Assembly (NCBI RefSeq): GCF_900129725.1
Contig: NZ_FQWQ01000002.1
Span: forward strand, 868,001-932,000
Direction of reading: 5' to 3'
Origin: Chryseolinea serpens
Lineage (GTDB): Bacteria; Bacteroidota; Bacteroidia; Cytophagales; Cyclobacteriaceae
DNA: 64,000 bases
A program made the translations under genes and the position numbers. Position 1 is the first letter of the stretch, and each line of letters starts with the position of its first letter. Positions 63,429 to 64,000 of the stretch are shown one piece after another. The notes under the pieces are model-generated. The model made no database searches. It had not been told where the DNA came from and saw nothing but the letters and a program-made list of their open reading frames with translations.

Positions 63429-64000
63429 CTAGAACTTGGCAAATTTTTTCTTCCTCCAATACGCACGAAAAACGCCATAGGCGATCAAAAGCAAAATGGG
63501 AACCACCAGGTTTATCACTTGCCACTTTGTGCGCTCTGCGGTCACCTTCGTTTTATCCAGGGGCCGGATCGTCACCCGCTTGTTGCGGGCTTGGATCAGG
63601 CCATCGTCCTCGGCCAGGTAGGTCACGGCGTTCACCAGGAAATCGCGGTTGGCAAAGGTCTGGTTTGTGAACGGATCAAATCCCAGTGCCTGGATCTGGC
63701 GCGTGCGTGGGTTGATGTCGTTGCGCGCCAGGTCGCCGTCGCCAATCACCACGAGTTTCGTGGCCACGCCATCCGCTTTGAATCCTTGTTCGGGGGCGCC
63801 ATCGGGCAACAAGCGATTTTTGTAAAGGGATGTGAATTTCCCTTCCAGCAAATAGCCCACAGCAACATCACCCTGTGAAAAATCTTCCGGCCTCACATTC
63901 TTTCGCAGTTCGTTCACACTCACTTTCACGGGGGCGGCAAACTTTCGCGAATACGGCGAGGTGGTCATCAACGGGGTCTTCCGGATGCCAGCCGCCTTCA
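63429..64000 (-). CDS. gldG: Gliding motility ABC transporter component GldG (C-terminal part)
   Basis: The frame is open to the window edge and encodes the last about 190 residues of a GldG-type protein, so the 5' end is missing. Visible features are FAAPVKVSVNELRKN, KLVVIGDGDLARND, FANRDFLVNAVTYLAEDDGLIQARNKRVTIRPLDK and a final membrane helix (VVPILLLIAYGVFRAYWRKK). GldG works with the ABC proteins GldA and GldF in gliding bacteria. It continues into DUF4340 with a 2-base gap. Confidence 0.88.
   Translation of the reverse strand, partial: KAAGIRKTPLMTTSPYSRKFAAPVKVSVNELRKNVRPEDFSQGDVAVGYLLEGKFTSLYKNRLLPDGAPEQGFKADGVATKLVVIGDGDLARNDINPRTRQIQALGFDPFTNQTFANRDFLVNAVTYLAEDDGLIQARNKRVTIRPLDKTKVTAERTKWQVINLVVPILLLIAYGVFRAYWRKKKFAKF

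Overview
The window comes from a Bacteroidota chromosome, most likely a gliding soil or freshwater member of the Cytophagales. The evidence is a SusC/SusD pair, porQ of the type IX secretion system, a gldG fragment beside dnaN, DUF4097, DUF4421 and VCBS/UnbV proteins typical of the phylum, many signal-peptidase II lipoproteins, and moderately high GC with few Shine-Dalgarno-like sites. The genus cannot be fixed from sequence alone. I see no tRNA, rRNA, CRISPR array or prophage.

Layout. Positions 1-386 are a repeat-rich gap. Positions 387-15595 hold housekeeping and envelope genes: ettA, a DUF486 membrane protein, an LpxL-type acyltransferase, a SixA-type phosphatase, DUF4421, hslU, porQ, lon, and an OmpA/PD40 protein. 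They are followed by an ECF sigma operon (sigma factor, HEAT-repeat putative anti-sigma factor, two DUF4097 proteins). Positions 15975-23831 hold a CHASE3/PAS histidine kinase, a membrane coiled-coil protein, twin DUF3857 proteins that lack transglutaminase catalytic residues, and an amidohydrolase lipoprotein.

Positions 23903-43275 hold what looks like an amino-sugar and glycan utilisation region interrupted by accessory genes. Its parts are a VCBS/UnbV lipoprotein, SusD and SusC, a divergent DUF5009 (HGSNAT/NagX-like) membrane protein, a GH109-like NAD-dependent glycosidase, a LacI-family regulator, an N-acetylhexosamine-kinase-like phosphotransferase and an aldose 1-epimerase. An identical 17-bp operator-like sequence with an AAACGTTT core lies in front of susC/DUF5009 and in front of the GH109 gene, so the local LacI regulator probably controls both. 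Inside this block sit an IS200-like REP-type transposase, an F420/NADP-oxidoreductase-like protein, and a TIR-domain gene with two small membrane proteins.

Positions 43374-48142 are small, mostly membrane or lipoprotein genes of unknown role. Positions 48632-56948 hold a large CxxCH (PVC-type) dehydrogenase-like lipoprotein, a SIR2-TPR protein that resembles NAD-depleting defence effectors, and a beta-barrel/IPT-Kelch lipoprotein pair. The end holds an SdpI-like protein, a RibD/DHFR-like reductase, an AraC regulator, an SDR, a YfcE-type phosphoesterase, dnaN, a DUF4340 protein and the C-terminal part of gldG, which runs off the window.

The most unusual non-coding content is a family of about 90-bp elements, four copies in two inverted pairs at 34.3-34.6 kb and 48.2-48.5 kb. 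Each has three trinucleotide-loop hairpins whose arms vary with compensatory changes; one pair lies next to the transposase. Two simpler dispersed repeat families also occur.
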